From: Paenibacillus luteus
Lineage (GTDB): Bacteria; Bacillota; Bacilli; Paenibacillales; Paenibacillaceae
Assembly: GCF_006542765.1 (NCBI RefSeq)
Contig: NZ_SKCD01000022.1
Location: forward strand, 186,001 to 250,000
Reading direction: 5' to 3'
DNA length: 64,000 nt
The translations under genes and the position numbers were made by a program. The notes below the pieces were generated by a model. The model was not told where the DNA came from, made no database searches, and worked only from the letters and a program-made list of their open reading frames with translations. Positions 27,040 to 35,720 of the stretch are shown piece by piece (the first letter of the stretch is position 1; each line of letters starts with the position of its first letter).

Positions 27040-27061
27040 ATATCTCGGGGTACCCTCCACC

Positions 27062-27100
27062 AGCAGGCTGCAGCTTTGCTACGCCTGCTATTTTTATTTT
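27062..27100 (+). terminator. Orphan plus-strand terminator-like hairpin
   Basis: AGCAGGC and GCCTGCT arms followed by a T-rich run read as a rho-independent terminator on the plus strand. No plus-strand gene precedes it. It may be the leftover of a lost gene or stop antisense transcription into the decayed region to its right. Confidence 0.4.
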
Positions 27101-27166
27101 ATAAACCATCGGGCTAAGGCTTAATTTTAAGAACACAATAATTAGTGTTAATAATCGTAAGAAGCG

Positions 27167-27201
27167 AAAAAAAAGAAGCGGTCGCCTGAGGCATCCGCTT
27201 C
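27167..27201 (-). terminator. Terminator after the phosphatase remnant
   Basis: GAAGCGG and CCGCTTC arms with an inner GCCTCAGGC, followed on the minus strand by eight T residues, form a strong rho-independent terminator. Confidence 0.75.
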
Positions 27202-27202
27202 A

Positions 27203-27472
27203 CTAAATACGTGCAACATTCCTTTTCTCAATCTTGTTCTGTGCTTGCTTATACACGTAATAAACCATCTCAGTCAAATTCACAATCCCCAAGCCTCTTT
27301 CTTCGATAATCTTATATGTATTCGAGCCCATGTCGCCATTCAGGCGAAATCCATCAAAATAAATCCGTTCAACAGGCGTATGACCATGAATAATCGGTTT
27401 GTTCTTCGTTAATAGGAGGAGATCTTTCTTCGGAATGCTATAGAAAGCTGACTCCAATAACCATAGAGGTAC
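27203..27472 (-). pseudogene. C-terminal remnant of a serine/threonine-type phosphoesterase
   Basis: About 88 codons, open only from an in-frame TAA at 27473-27475. The stretch NKPIIHGHTPVERIYFDGFR with the downstream NGDMGSNTYKIIEE is the C-terminal end of calcineurin-like protein phosphatases (the metal-binding GHTP motif). The N-terminal two thirds, including the D-x-H, GDYVDRG and GNHD motifs, are absent, so it cannot be active. An intact member of the same superfamily lies at 29418-30140. The strong terminator after it is still intact. Confidence 0.75.
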
Positions 27473-27502
27473 TTAAAAAAACTTGTCCAGATACTTTCCT
27501 TC

Positions 27503-27853
27503 TCAAATAACTTTAATCTCAAATGATTTACAATCAAACGCAAAAGTTTCTTCCTCTTCTTCTTTAACCCTATAGTTTATCGCTTCTAATTGGTAATTTG
27601 ATATATCTGAGATTTCAATGTATAAACAAAATAGACTCCCAATATCCCCTATTTTCAAATCGCTTACGCTGAAAAAAGTTACCTCTAATTTGGGATCATC
27701 CTCGTAATAGGGATAATCACATAAAGTAATCTTGAAATTTTGCTCTATACCGCCGTCTTCCCTAAAGTTACGAACATAATGATAGGAATGTAAATATCGA
27801 AACTGATGATGTACCAGACTAAAAGCTGAAATTAATTCAACCGATTTCCCCAT
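27503..27853 (-). CDS. Small protein of unknown function
   Basis: Acidic cytoplasmic protein of 116 residues with a GGGAGC site before the ATG. It has no signal peptide or membrane segment; predicted mostly beta, with a conserved-looking tail containing an E-x-I-x-D pattern, a run of Glu residues and the ending FDCKSFEIKVI. I know similar short proteins from bacilli only as hypothetical ones. It lies between a phosphatase remnant and a DinB gene and shows no clear partner. Confidence 0.65.
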   Translation of the reverse strand: MGKSVELISAFSLVHHQFRYLHSYHYVRNFREDGGIEQNFKITLCDYPYYEDDPKLEVTFFSVSDLKIGDIGSLFCLYIEISDISNYQLEAINYRVKEEEEETFAFDCKSFEIKVI

Positions 27854-27991
27854 CGTTCATACGCTCCCGCCACATGTGCATTCCTGTCCATTTTACAGAT
27901 AGAATCCTTTTGTTTGAATTGCGTCTTCCTTTATCATCAATGCTGAAAATCCCACTTCAGCCAATCAACCAAAGCGGGATATAATCCTAAT

Positions 27992-28495
27992 CTATATTAC
28001 AGGAGCCGGTGCTCCAAACTCCGCCCACTGCTCTTTCGTCGGGCCGTAGATATCTGGCACACGAAGGCCAGCCTGGCGCATCAGGACCGTCATTTGACCG
28101 CGATGATGAATTTCATGCTTGATGAGGGCATCCAGTGTCACGCCGTTCGGCCATTGATCACCATACATGTCACTCATGACAAGCAAACTCTCATCCTTCC
28201 AACTGGACTGTACCGCATCAAGAAGCGCTTGCGAGGTCAGCTTATACGCCTCGGTGATGTCCGCTGCCGAAGGTGGAACCAATGCATCTTCGCCCGGTCC
28301 TTCAAAAGACAAGCCCGTCCGCGATGGCATTTCGTGCAATGTCTGTACAAGGTGCCAAGCTAGACGTCCCAATGTTCGGTGATCGCTCGTTATCTGTTGT
28401 CTGAGGGACTCATCCGTAAGCGTCTCCAGCGTCCGCAGCGTTGCTGCCGTTTCATTCCGCCAAGCTGCTACAAAATCCTCGATTTGTCTAAACAT
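27992..28495 (-). CDS. DinB-family protein
   Basis: Cytoplasmic four-helix-bundle protein of 167 residues of the DinB/YfiT-like metalloenzyme family. The metal-binding histidines are visible in LAWHLVQTLHEM and in HEIHHRGQMTVLMRQAG, and the C-terminus ends with the usual DIYGPTKEQWAEFG. I chose the ATG at 28495 because GGGAG stands at the right distance; the longer reading to 28531 would put the site inside the gene. DinB-like proteins are thiol-dependent transferases or of unknown role. It appears to be a single-gene transcript. Confidence 0.88.
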   Translation of the reverse strand: MFRQIEDFVAAWRNETAATLRTLETLTDESLRQQITSDHRTLGRLAWHLVQTLHEMPSRTGLSFEGPGEDALVPPSAADITEAYKLTSQALLDAVQSSWKDESLLVMSDMYGDQWPNGVTLDALIKHEIHHRGQMTVLMRQAGLRVPDIYGPTKEQWAEFGAPAPVI

Positions 28496-28692
28496 ATCTA
28501 ACATCTCCCTTTTGTAATGGAATAGTTCCATCCATTATACAATGACTACCCTGACAGCTGTATATCAGGATTATATTTGTCAGCAGCTTCTTCACAGAAG
28601 TACTGACCCCCGTAATAAAAACAGCGGCTGCCAGGGAGGTAAAGATTAGTCCTAGACCGTCGCTATTTTTAAAATTGAAATTATTGATTTAA

Positions 28693-29199
28693 TTATAAAC
28701 CCAGAATTTCTTTTTCCATAATAAAATCATCCATAACGAATCCATTCCCGATATCCGCCATTTGTTCTTTTACGATCTGGAAACCTTTTTTCTCATACAC
28801 CTTAATCGTGGATGTGTTATAACGATTGACCGTCAACCAAATATGACTTAAATTCCGGTCTTTGCACAACTGCTCAAGGAATGCCGATGCTTGGCTCGCA
28901 TAGCCGCGTCCTCGGTGCCCCTTGCTTATATAAAACTTGCTCAGAAAAAGCTTATTCTCTTCTTGTCTTACCGACATATACCCAGCCACAGATTCATCAT
29001 TATGGATGAAGTAATATTCGTAGCCTTGATGATAGATCTGATCCTCAATCGCTGAAATCGATTGGAATTTGCTAATCATGTATTCAATCTGTTCAATGGT
29101 AATAATCGATACATAGTATTCGCGCCATATTTCTGCCGCTATTTCAGCAACCTCAGCAATTTCTTCCGCTGTATTCACTTGTGGAAACCTAATTTTCAT
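28693..29199 (-). CDS. GNAT-family N-acetyltransferase
   Basis: Protein of 168 residues. The acetyl-CoA binding motif A is present (LSKFYISKGHRGRGYASQA, with RGRGYA as the pyrophosphate loop), followed by the motif B-like YNTSTIKVYEKKGFQIVKEQ. The substrate cannot be told from sequence; the ending NGFVMDDFIMEK is common in small-molecule or protein N-acetyltransferases of bacilli. Stand-alone gene with an AAAGGTG site. Confidence 0.9.
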   Translation of the reverse strand: MKIRFPQVNTAEEIAEVAEIAAEIWREYYVSIITIEQIEYMISKFQSISAIEDQIYHQGYEYYFIHNDESVAGYMSVRQEENKLFLSKFYISKGHRGRGYASQASAFLEQLCKDRNLSHIWLTVNRYNTSTIKVYEKKGFQIVKEQMADIGNGFVMDDFIMEKEILGL

Positions 29200-29286
29200 G
29201 ACTTGTGCACACCTTTCTCTCTAACTCCAGCTTCTGATAGAATATCATAAATTTCAGCACAAGACTTAGTCCCCATTTACAAAATA

Positions 29287-29319
29287 AAAGGCAACGGATC
29301 AATCTGATCGGCTGCCTTT
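29287..29319. terminator. Bidirectional terminator
   Basis: AAAGGCA and TGCCTTT arms with an inner GATC/GATC pairing make a hairpin flanked by A and T residues, after the phosphoesterase gene and before the acetyltransferase gene. Confidence 0.65.
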
Positions 29320-29417
29320 GCGTATTTATTTAGCTATCTTGATCCACATCAACTTCTGAATCCGACTCATAACTTTGTCATGAGTACTTTTCGAATAGAT
29401 ATACTTCAATCCATCAC

Positions 29418-30140
29418 TCAATCCTTGCTCTCCATACTTGAATAAGTATATTTCAAATCATCACTAATAATTAAAGCATTTAACTGAAACCCAAATTTGA
29501 TGCCGCCATCTATGCCAATCAATTGTTTACCGAACCATGGATGGAATTCTTTTGAATGATGCAGCTTAGCGGTTACTTCATGTCCAAATACAATCTTTTT
29601 AAAGATAGGCAATATCCCATCATGAGCATGAAATTCACCCCTAATCCAGCGAAAATCCTTGGTAGACGTTTGGCTCCAGTGGGATAATTTGGGATCTATT
29701 CCAGCATGCACATAGATATGATGATCATCCTCTATGAAATACTTTAAATTTCGAAGGAAATGAACTTCTTGCGCATACTTCTGCTTTATAAAAATTCGTG
29801 CCCTCTCATCATCGGACTCATCTTCATACCAAGGACAGAACGAACGAATTGTTTGCCTCCCTCCATTCCGTGCGGTTGAGTATGGAGAAAAGATATAATC
29901 CCGATCATCCAGCCAATTTAAAAACATATCGTCATGGTTGCCGCCAATTGCCTTTACCCCGCTTAGTTTAGCCAAAGCTCTTACATGCTGCACCACTTTT
30001 AGAGACGAAGGCCCGCCATCTACATAGTCGCCCAGCAAAACAAGCCGATCATGAATGGCGTTATACTGTACCAGATTGAGTAATGCCTTAAAAGTCTCAT
30101 AATAGCCATGAATATCTGATATAACAACGGTTCTTCTCAT
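29418..30140 (-). CDS. Calcineurin-like phosphoesterase (serine/threonine phosphatase type)
   Basis: Protein of 240 residues with all metal-binding motifs of PPP-type phosphoesterases: SDIHGYYETF (9-18), LLGDYVDGGPSSLK, GGNHDDMFLNW, VHAGIDP and FGHEVT. It is soluble, of the usual length for bacterial PrpA/PrpE-like phosphatases, and may act on phosphoproteins or dinucleoside polyphosphates; the sequence does not decide. The start rests on the N-terminal motif. A truncated relative lies 2 kb away, which suggests the family was once present twice here. Confidence 0.88.
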   Translation of the reverse strand: MRRTVVISDIHGYYETFKALLNLVQYNAIHDRLVLLGDYVDGGPSSLKVVQHVRALAKLSGVKAIGGNHDDMFLNWLDDRDYIFSPYSTARNGGRQTIRSFCPWYEDESDDERARIFIKQKYAQEVHFLRNLKYFIEDDHHIYVHAGIDPKLSHWSQTSTKDFRWIRGEFHAHDGILPIFKKIVFGHEVTAKLHHSKEFHPWFGKQLIGIDGGIKFGFQLNALIISDDLKYTYSSMESKD

Positions 30141-30252
30141 CCTAATCCATTGACCTCCCGATCAGCTCAACCACTTCCCCCTCAATTGACGCTGAGATGT
30201 ATGATACCATGCTAGTACCATCATACCTTGAAAGTCAATCCATTCGCTTAAG

Positions 30253-31243
30253 TTATCGCAATATCCGAAACGGAGCAGCCGGCAGACCCTCCACACCCAC
30301 CAGGTTTGCGTTGGTGACATTTGCCCACCCATATCGTATGAACCGCGGTAGGCTAACTTGATCGCTTTTGACCTTTACTGTACTCCCATGAATTTTAGCC
30401 TCTGTTGGCAGGAACTTTCCTTCCTCAGCAGCTACCTCAAAACCAGCTAATCGATTCCCATCGCGAATCAACAGTCCTGTTTCTGCATAATCAAAATGCA
30501 CCACAGCATGGCCATCCTCTATAGTAATCTCACGATAAACGGGTCCAGAGCTCTTAACCGCTCTGCCGTAAACGGAACATGATCGGCCGTTTGCTGCTGC
30601 GCCTCTCTGAGCAGCGGCCACTCTTTTCCTCAGTAAATTCCTTGGTATAGATAGAAAGCTCCTCATCTGTCTCCAATACTTCTTCCGACACCCAGCAAGA
30701 AGCGGAGGTTCCGCCCCAATTGCAGTCGATAATCCCGATTGGCACTTGCTCTGAATCGATCAGCCCTCTCGCATAATAATAGGCGACCGCAGAAATGTCC
30801 CCTGCCGTTTCAGGCGTGCATGTTTTCCACAAGCTTGGCAAATGAACGCCTTCTTGCTCATAAGCTAGCTTGGGCACCTCATAAAAACGCAATAAAGGTA
30901 CATTCGCAGCAGCTATCGCCTGTTCAGCTTGATCGCTACTTTTCAAAGGCCACTCCATATTGGATTGTCCGCCTGCCAGCCAGACGTCTCCAAACACAAC
31001 ATCCACCAGCGTAATCGTGCTCTCTGCCGTTTCCACAACCAGCTCACAGGCTTCACCAATCCCCATAGCTGGAAAAGTTACGCTCCATTGACCCTCATGC
31101 ACCTCAGCATATCCGCTTACACCGCGACAAGTCACAGTCACTCGATGCCCATCTGTCCCTGTCCCCCAGACTAAAAAACTTTTATCCCGTTGGATTACCA
31201 TATGATCACTAAAAAGTGGATCCAGCATTAGCGGATTTGTCAT
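30253..31243 (-). pseudogene. Sialate O-acetylesterase-type esterase, frameshifted and internally deleted
   Basis: The N-terminal 200 codons (from 31243) are intact: MVIQRDKSFLVWG, WLAGGQSNMEWPL with the SGNH nucleophile Ser, and GIIDCNWGGTSASCW. At about 30630 the frame changes. A third frame carries WPLLREAQQQTADHVP, and the 30253-30600 stretch carries the C-terminal SGPVYREITIEDGHAVVHF in yet another frame. The region between these, which in intact family members (about 500 residues) holds the D-x-x-H catalytic pair, is missing. The gene has thus suffered frameshifts plus a deletion and cannot encode an active esterase. The original enzyme would have removed acetyl groups from sugars. Confidence 0.85.
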
Positions 31244-31648
31244 TGCCTATCACTCTCCCATGTATTCCTCTAATCGACAGCGCTTTCATTTTAGCTTGAC
31301 TTCATTCATTCTGTTTTTCGGACATCATGGATAGATTCCTCTACCTGTCGGGCCGCATACCCGCAAATACACTGCACACCGGAATTGCCTACGCTTCATA
31401 AAAGCAGCTGTTAGTGATGGTTTCTTAATACAATAATTGTAGACTAGAAAAATTGTAGACTAGAAAGGTTGTTTTTTCTATGGAATATCTACTTTCTATT
31501 GGCATCTTTTTAACCGCTAACAAAAAATCCCCTCTAAGCGCCACTCGAACCTCCATGAACGCATGAAGATTTTTGAGTACCAGCTTGAAGGGGATAATAT
31601 CAACGTTGTGGCTTTGGATCGTTTTTGTCATTCGTCAAGTCACTGCCA
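31244..31648. other. Intergenic region with a 16-base tandem repeat
   Basis: About 400 bases between the esterase pseudogene and ctaB. The only structure I see is a perfect tandem duplication of a 16-base unit (AATTGTAGACTAGAAA) at 31435-31466. A 68-codon minus-strand reading frame here lacks a ribosome binding site and any recognisable sequence. Confidence 0.45.
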
Positions 31649-32569
31649 TTATAACAAAGGTGCACCTATGGAGTAAGCGACGATCATCAACAGCAGAACT
31701 GTAATATGGTTCAGTGAGAAGATGAACATCGAACGGGCCCACTTGTCTTCTTGTTTCCGACGATATCCGTTAATGCTCAAGATTAACCATCCCAAGCTCA
31801 ATAGAGCATTCGCCACAGCGATGTAAGGATTAAATGACCAAAACAAGATACTGCACAAGAACAAGGCAACCAGGTACACGTTCATCTGCAGGTACGTTCT
31901 CCGAATTCCCTTGACGACCGGCAGCATCGGGATGTTAGCCGCCCGATATTCCTCCATGCGGCGAATTCCTATCGCGTAAAAATGTGGCATCTGCCAAATG
32001 ACCATTAACAGGAACAATGCAATAGCACCTGGATGCAAAACGTCAGGTGAGATGGCAGCCCAACCGATCAGCGGGGGCATTGCACCTGATAAGCTTCCTA
32101 CCTCTGTATTATATATAGTTCTACGTTTCGTCCACATGGTATAAGGCACAACATAAAGGAAAATTCCTAAAAATCCCAAGCAAGCAGAAAGCGGAGAAGC
32201 AATAAACAAAGCGATAAGTCCGCCGAACGCGATCCAGATCCCCATGAACAGGCCGCTCCTGACATCAACGATTCCGGAAACAGTCGGCCTATTTTTCGTC
32301 CGTTCCATAATACTGTCGATATCGCGATCGTATAAATTATTAAAGATGCCTGCTGCTCCGATCACCAAGGCAGATCCAATCAAAGTCAACAAAATGTTAC
32401 CAATCTTATCAAAGAAAGATATGCCATGAACGAACATCGCCATGCTAAACCCTGCGATTATCGCGATGAGATTCGACTTAATAATACCAATCTTTATCGT
32501 TTCGAAGAGTACCTTCGTGACCGAGGTCGGCATTCGTTCGATACTAATCGTATTGCTATAATTTTGCAT
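31649..32569 (-). CDS. ctaB: Protoheme IX farnesyltransferase (heme O synthase)
   Basis: Polytopic membrane enzyme of 306 residues that transfers a farnesyl group to heme B, giving heme O for terminal oxidases. The UbiA-family signature is clear: NNLYDRDIDSIMERTKNRP with the N-x-x-x-D-x-x-x-D pattern for the allylic diphosphate, and a second acidic-histidine loop around MPHFYAIGIRRMEEY, with about nine membrane helices. The ATG at 32569 follows a GGAGAGGAAG site; the longer GTG-initiated reading overlaps that site. It stands alone, away from the usual oxidase genes, which is not rare in this group. Confidence 0.93.
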   Translation of the reverse strand: MQNYSNTISIERMPTSVTKVLFETIKIGIIKSNLIAIIAGFSMAMFVHGISFFDKIGNILLTLIGSALVIGAAGIFNNLYDRDIDSIMERTKNRPTVSGIVDVRSGLFMGIWIAFGGLIALFIASPLSACLGFLGIFLYVVPYTMWTKRRTIYNTEVGSLSGAMPPLIGWAAISPDVLHPGAIALFLLMVIWQMPHFYAIGIRRMEEYRAANIPMLPVVKGIRRTYLQMNVYLVALFLCSILFWSFNPYIAVANALLSLGWLILSINGYRRKQEDKWARSMFIFSLNHITVLLLMIVAYSIGAPLL

Positions 32570-32926
32570 AACGGTGGCACTTCCTCTCCGTAATTTCACT
32601 TCTATAGGTTACCATATAGCAACATTTATATGCCCTTCCTCAGCAAACCCTCATCATTTTGTCAAAAACCTATGTCGCTTTCGTGAATAATCCAGTTGCG
32701 AGTCTTACCTTCCTGTCTCTGATAATCCTACCATCAATAGTTATTGCCACGCCTGGAGTTGTACGCCGACTTACTTGATCCGGAAGTATAACTTGTAGAA
32801 GATAAAAACATTTATCTGAGGTATGTCCCATGACGTACCCCTGAAACACCAAAAACCACGCCAATAGTTGGCGTGGTTTTTCATCTTTTCCTCTTAAGCA
32901 TGTCCGAAATTAAAAATTGAAATCGT
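32570..32926. other. Intergenic region upstream of ctaB
   Basis: About 350 bases with no supportable gene. A 64-codon minus-strand frame begins inside a terminator hairpin and is unlikely to be real. The ctaB promoter should lie in the left third, but I cannot identify a clear -35/-10 pair. Confidence 0.4.
32851..32881. terminator. Strong terminator after the YitT gene
   Basis: A perfect 14-base stem (AAAAACCACGCCAA and its complement) with a three-base loop, flanked by A and T runs so that it can act in both directions. On the minus strand it closes the YitT-family gene. Confidence 0.85.
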
Positions 32927-33796
32927 TTAGTGAATGTCCTTCTTCTTAAAGCTTCCTCCCTTTACTTCAGCAACCTCATACACCATAATGAAAGCATTCT
33001 CGTCAATTTCACGAATAATTTCTTTCATTTTCCGCTCTTCTAACCGGTTAATGACACATGTGATTTCTTTGAAATGCTCATTTGAATATCCTCCTTGCAC
33101 CACACTATACGTAGCACCGCGACCCAAGCGATCACGAATCGTTTCAATCATCATTTCTGGATGTTTGGTAATGATTTTGAACGTTTTAGCACCGCTCAAG
33201 CCTTCCTCAACGATATGTATCACCTTGGAAGCTATAAAATAAGCAATACCCGATAATATAGCACCCTGCAAGCCAAATACGGTCGAGACGACAATAAACA
33301 CGAATACGTTTAGGAATAAGATAAGATCGCTTGTGCCGAAAGGAAGCTTCCGGGAAAGCAATACCGCCAACATATCGATGCCATCCAGCGCGCCGCCGTT
33401 TCGAAGCGCAAGCCCCATTCCCAAACCGATAATGATGCCTCCGACAACGGTGACGAGGAGCGTATCTCCTTCTACGATCGGAGTAATATGGTGCATGACG
33501 ACGGTACCCACGGCCAGTGAAGCAATACCGATCACGGAATAGATCGCGAAGCTTTTTCCAATCTGTTTATACCCTAAATAGACGAACGGTATATTCAGAA
33601 CCCCAATGAGAAGTCCTAAAGGCAGCCCGAATACCTTCGACCCTACGATGCTAAGACCCGTCACGCCACCGTCAGATACATTGTTCGGAATTAATACAGC
33701 CTCAAGGCCGTAGGCCGTAATAAAAGCGCCGATGATAACAATGAGTCCTCGCAGCACCGCGCTCCATACTGCAGTCTGTTTATTCTCTTTCTTCAT
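32927..33796 (-). CDS. YitT-family membrane protein with C-terminal DUF2179
   Basis: Protein of 289 residues with five to six membrane helices in the first 200 residues (ALEAVLIPNNVSDGG-type YitT signature, GLGMGLALRNGGALDGID). A soluble C-terminal DUF2179 domain follows (about 215-280: MIETIRDRLGRGATYSVVQGGYSNEHFKEITCVINR). The ATG at 33796 has a GAGG site. Function in the cell is not established for most members. It is a single gene with its own terminator. Confidence 0.9.
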   Translation of the reverse strand: MKKENKQTAVWSAVLRGLIVIIGAFITAYGLEAVLIPNNVSDGGVTGLSIVGSKVFGLPLGLLIGVLNIPFVYLGYKQIGKSFAIYSVIGIASLAVGTVVMHHITPIVEGDTLLVTVVGGIIIGLGMGLALRNGGALDGIDMLAVLLSRKLPFGTSDLILFLNVFVFIVVSTVFGLQGAILSGIAYFIASKVIHIVEEGLSGAKTFKIITKHPEMMIETIRDRLGRGATYSVVQGGYSNEHFKEITCVINRLEERKMKEIIREIDENAFIMVYEVAEVKGGSFKKKDIH

Positions 33797-34005
33797 TTTA
33801 AACCTCATTTCCCAGTTTCGTTTCTTAACGTTCACTACATGTAAATATTTTTTACATTAAAATTTTAAATATCTATTCCCCTAAAGTCAATTAATATTTT
33901 CCAATAAAAAGAAGTACAGATGCGACCACGATCTAGAATTCGAACCTTTTCCCTATGCAAAAGCCTTTAATCACCGGTATTCCATGTATTTAAACCTTTA
34001 TTAAG

Positions 34006-34939
34006 GTGACAGAATTAACAAACGGTACGGCCTATACCTTTACGGTGAAAGCCATCAATTTAGCAGGAATGGCCAGGACACGTTATCCGTCGATATTATT
34101 GAAATACGGACCAAGGACGCAACCCACCGCTTGCCTCTCCAGCAGCTCGACATTCAGTCGCTCATTGGATCATTTGGAGACTCGGCGACGCTACAAGAGC
34201 TTAAGGTTCAGCTAAAAATCGCCAAGCCGACAGCCGACACGGTGCTATTCGTCGAGAAGGCTGCGATCCAAGGCGGATTCGCTCTTGTTGCCCCCTCGCT
34301 AGACTTTACGGTGAGGGGAATTTACGGCAGCGCCGAGAAGGAAGCAACTAATTTCGGCACCTACGTAGAGAGAACGATCGTGCTTCCGGATGGCACGGAT
34401 TCTAGCCAAGTTACGACTGCCGTCATCGTCGAGCCGGGTGGAACTGTCCGCCATGTGCCTACCCTGATCAAAACATCACCCGCGCGGAATTCGCGGCGAT
34501 ACTCGTTCGGAGCTTGGGACTGAAAGCGGACAACGGCGCGGCATCACCTTTCTCGAACGTGAAGTCGGAGGCATGGTACAGCGGAGCTGGTCAAACCCTC
34601 ATAATTCTCAATTAATCAATGGCTTTGAGGACAGAACCTTCCGCCCTGCAGACAACATTACGCGGGAGCAGGCGATGGTGATCATCGCGAACGCGATGAA
34701 GCTAACCGGGCTAAATGACAAGTTTCCTTTATATCAAGAGGAGGATGAACTGCTCGAGTCTTTCGCGGATGAGGATAGCATCGGTGTCTGAGGCAAGAAG
34801 CGGAATCGCTGCTGGCATACAAGTCGGAATCGTCTCCGGCCGCGGTGACAAGGAGCTCGCTCCAAAAGCATTCATTACGAGAGCCGAAGCAACCGTGATC
34901 GTAAAGAAACTACTAAGAAATTCCGAGCTAATTGAATAA
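34006..34939 (+). pseudogene. S-layer-homology (SLH) surface protein remnant, multiply frameshifted
   Basis: Pieces of one surface protein are spread over three frames. They are: a fibronectin type III end (LTNGTAYTFTVKAINLAG); a cell-wall-protein domain common in SLH proteins (LPLQQLDIQSLIGSFGDSA to FVEKAAIQGGFAL); the first SLH motif ([20 protein letters not shown], in another frame from about 34484); the second (INGFEDRTFRPADNITREQAM); and the third (GIVSGRGDKELAPKAFITRAE) ending at 34939. The front of the protein is gone and pieces between the domains are missing. Intact relatives are large S-layer-anchored enzymes or adhesins. The terminator after it is still present. Confidence 0.85.
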
Positions 34940-34952
34940 AAGCAGTTGGACT

Positions 34953-34996
34953 GAGGCTGCTTCGGAAAGGATTGCAAATCCTTCTGGAGCAGCCTC
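34953..34996 (+). terminator. Terminator after the SLH remnant
   Basis: GAGGCTGCT and AGCAGCCTC arms with an inner AAGGATT/AATCCTT stem form a hairpin directly after the last frame of the SLH pseudogene, followed by AAACTTTTG. Confidence 0.65.
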
Positions 34997-35060
34997 AAAC
35001 TTTTGAGTTAAAGCTTTTTTGGGGATCAGTCCTCTATATACTGTTACCTAAATGATAGAA

Positions 35061-35684
35061 TCAACTTAATTTCTTGATCAGTTTCTCCACTCGTTTTCGT
35101 TTGGTTTCTTTCTCAATATCGTCGAGCCGTGAGGATAGCGTATTTAGAAAGAATTCTTTGTTTGTATCGTTAATGACGGATATTGCATTCTCTGCATACA
35201 TTGGAAGTTGATTTGTCGGACAGCTCTTAAGCTGTTCGATGAGTAATGTGAATGCATCATCAGCATATTCTTTGACAGAACAAAGTTTAATCAAGATATT
35301 TACTCCGTGATCTTTAGTGATGACTGATCCTTTGTTGCTAGCTTCAACAATTTTTTCAAGTGCTGAATAAATGACTTCCGGGTTCTCAAGAGTGATTGCA
35401 TCAAGTGCTGTCATAGCCCCCCAAACAAGTCGATTGTTCCCATGATCAAGCAGCGTTACGAACTCTTTGCTGTATTCCACTACTAAAGATGGCTTAATGT
35501 CTCCAATTTCATACAAAACCTTAATGCAATCGCTTTGAATGTTCTTGTCCTTGTTACTCAAATGCTCTACAAGTTCATTCACGGCTCCTCTGTCATTTCG
35601 TTCGGCAATCAATTTCGCCAGATCCTGATTAGGGCCTTCGTCTTTGCGATTGAGCGAAGTTGCTAACTTATCAATGATAGTCAT
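35061..35684 (-). CDS. HEAT-repeat-like protein of unknown function
   Basis: All-helical soluble protein of 207 residues that reads as five to six HEAT/armadillo-type helical pairs (for example RGAVNELVEHLSNKDKNIQS, RLVWGAMTALDAITLENPEV, GVNILIKLCSVKEYADDAF), with a basic tail (KETKRKRVEKLIKKL). Such solenoids mediate protein contacts; no partner is evident. The start has a GAAGGAGAA site. It precedes, on the same transcript side, no obvious operon partner. Confidence 0.7.
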   Translation of the reverse strand: MTIIDKLATSLNRKDEGPNQDLAKLIAERNDRGAVNELVEHLSNKDKNIQSDCIKVLYEIGDIKPSLVVEYSKEFVTLLDHGNNRLVWGAMTALDAITLENPEVIYSALEKIVEASNKGSVITKDHGVNILIKLCSVKEYADDAFTLLIEQLKSCPTNQLPMYAENAISVINDTNKEFFLNTLSSRLDDIEKETKRKRVEKLIKKLS

Positions 35685-35720
35685 CCATTATTCTCCTTCA
35701 TCATTTAGTGCAACAGCTTC

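Noticed and set aside
31425-31631. 68-codon minus-strand reading frame
   Set aside because: No ribosome binding site, runs through the tandem repeat, unrecognised translation.
32670-32864. 64-codon minus-strand reading frame
   Set aside because: Its start lies in the terminator hairpin behind the YitT gene and it has no ribosome binding site.
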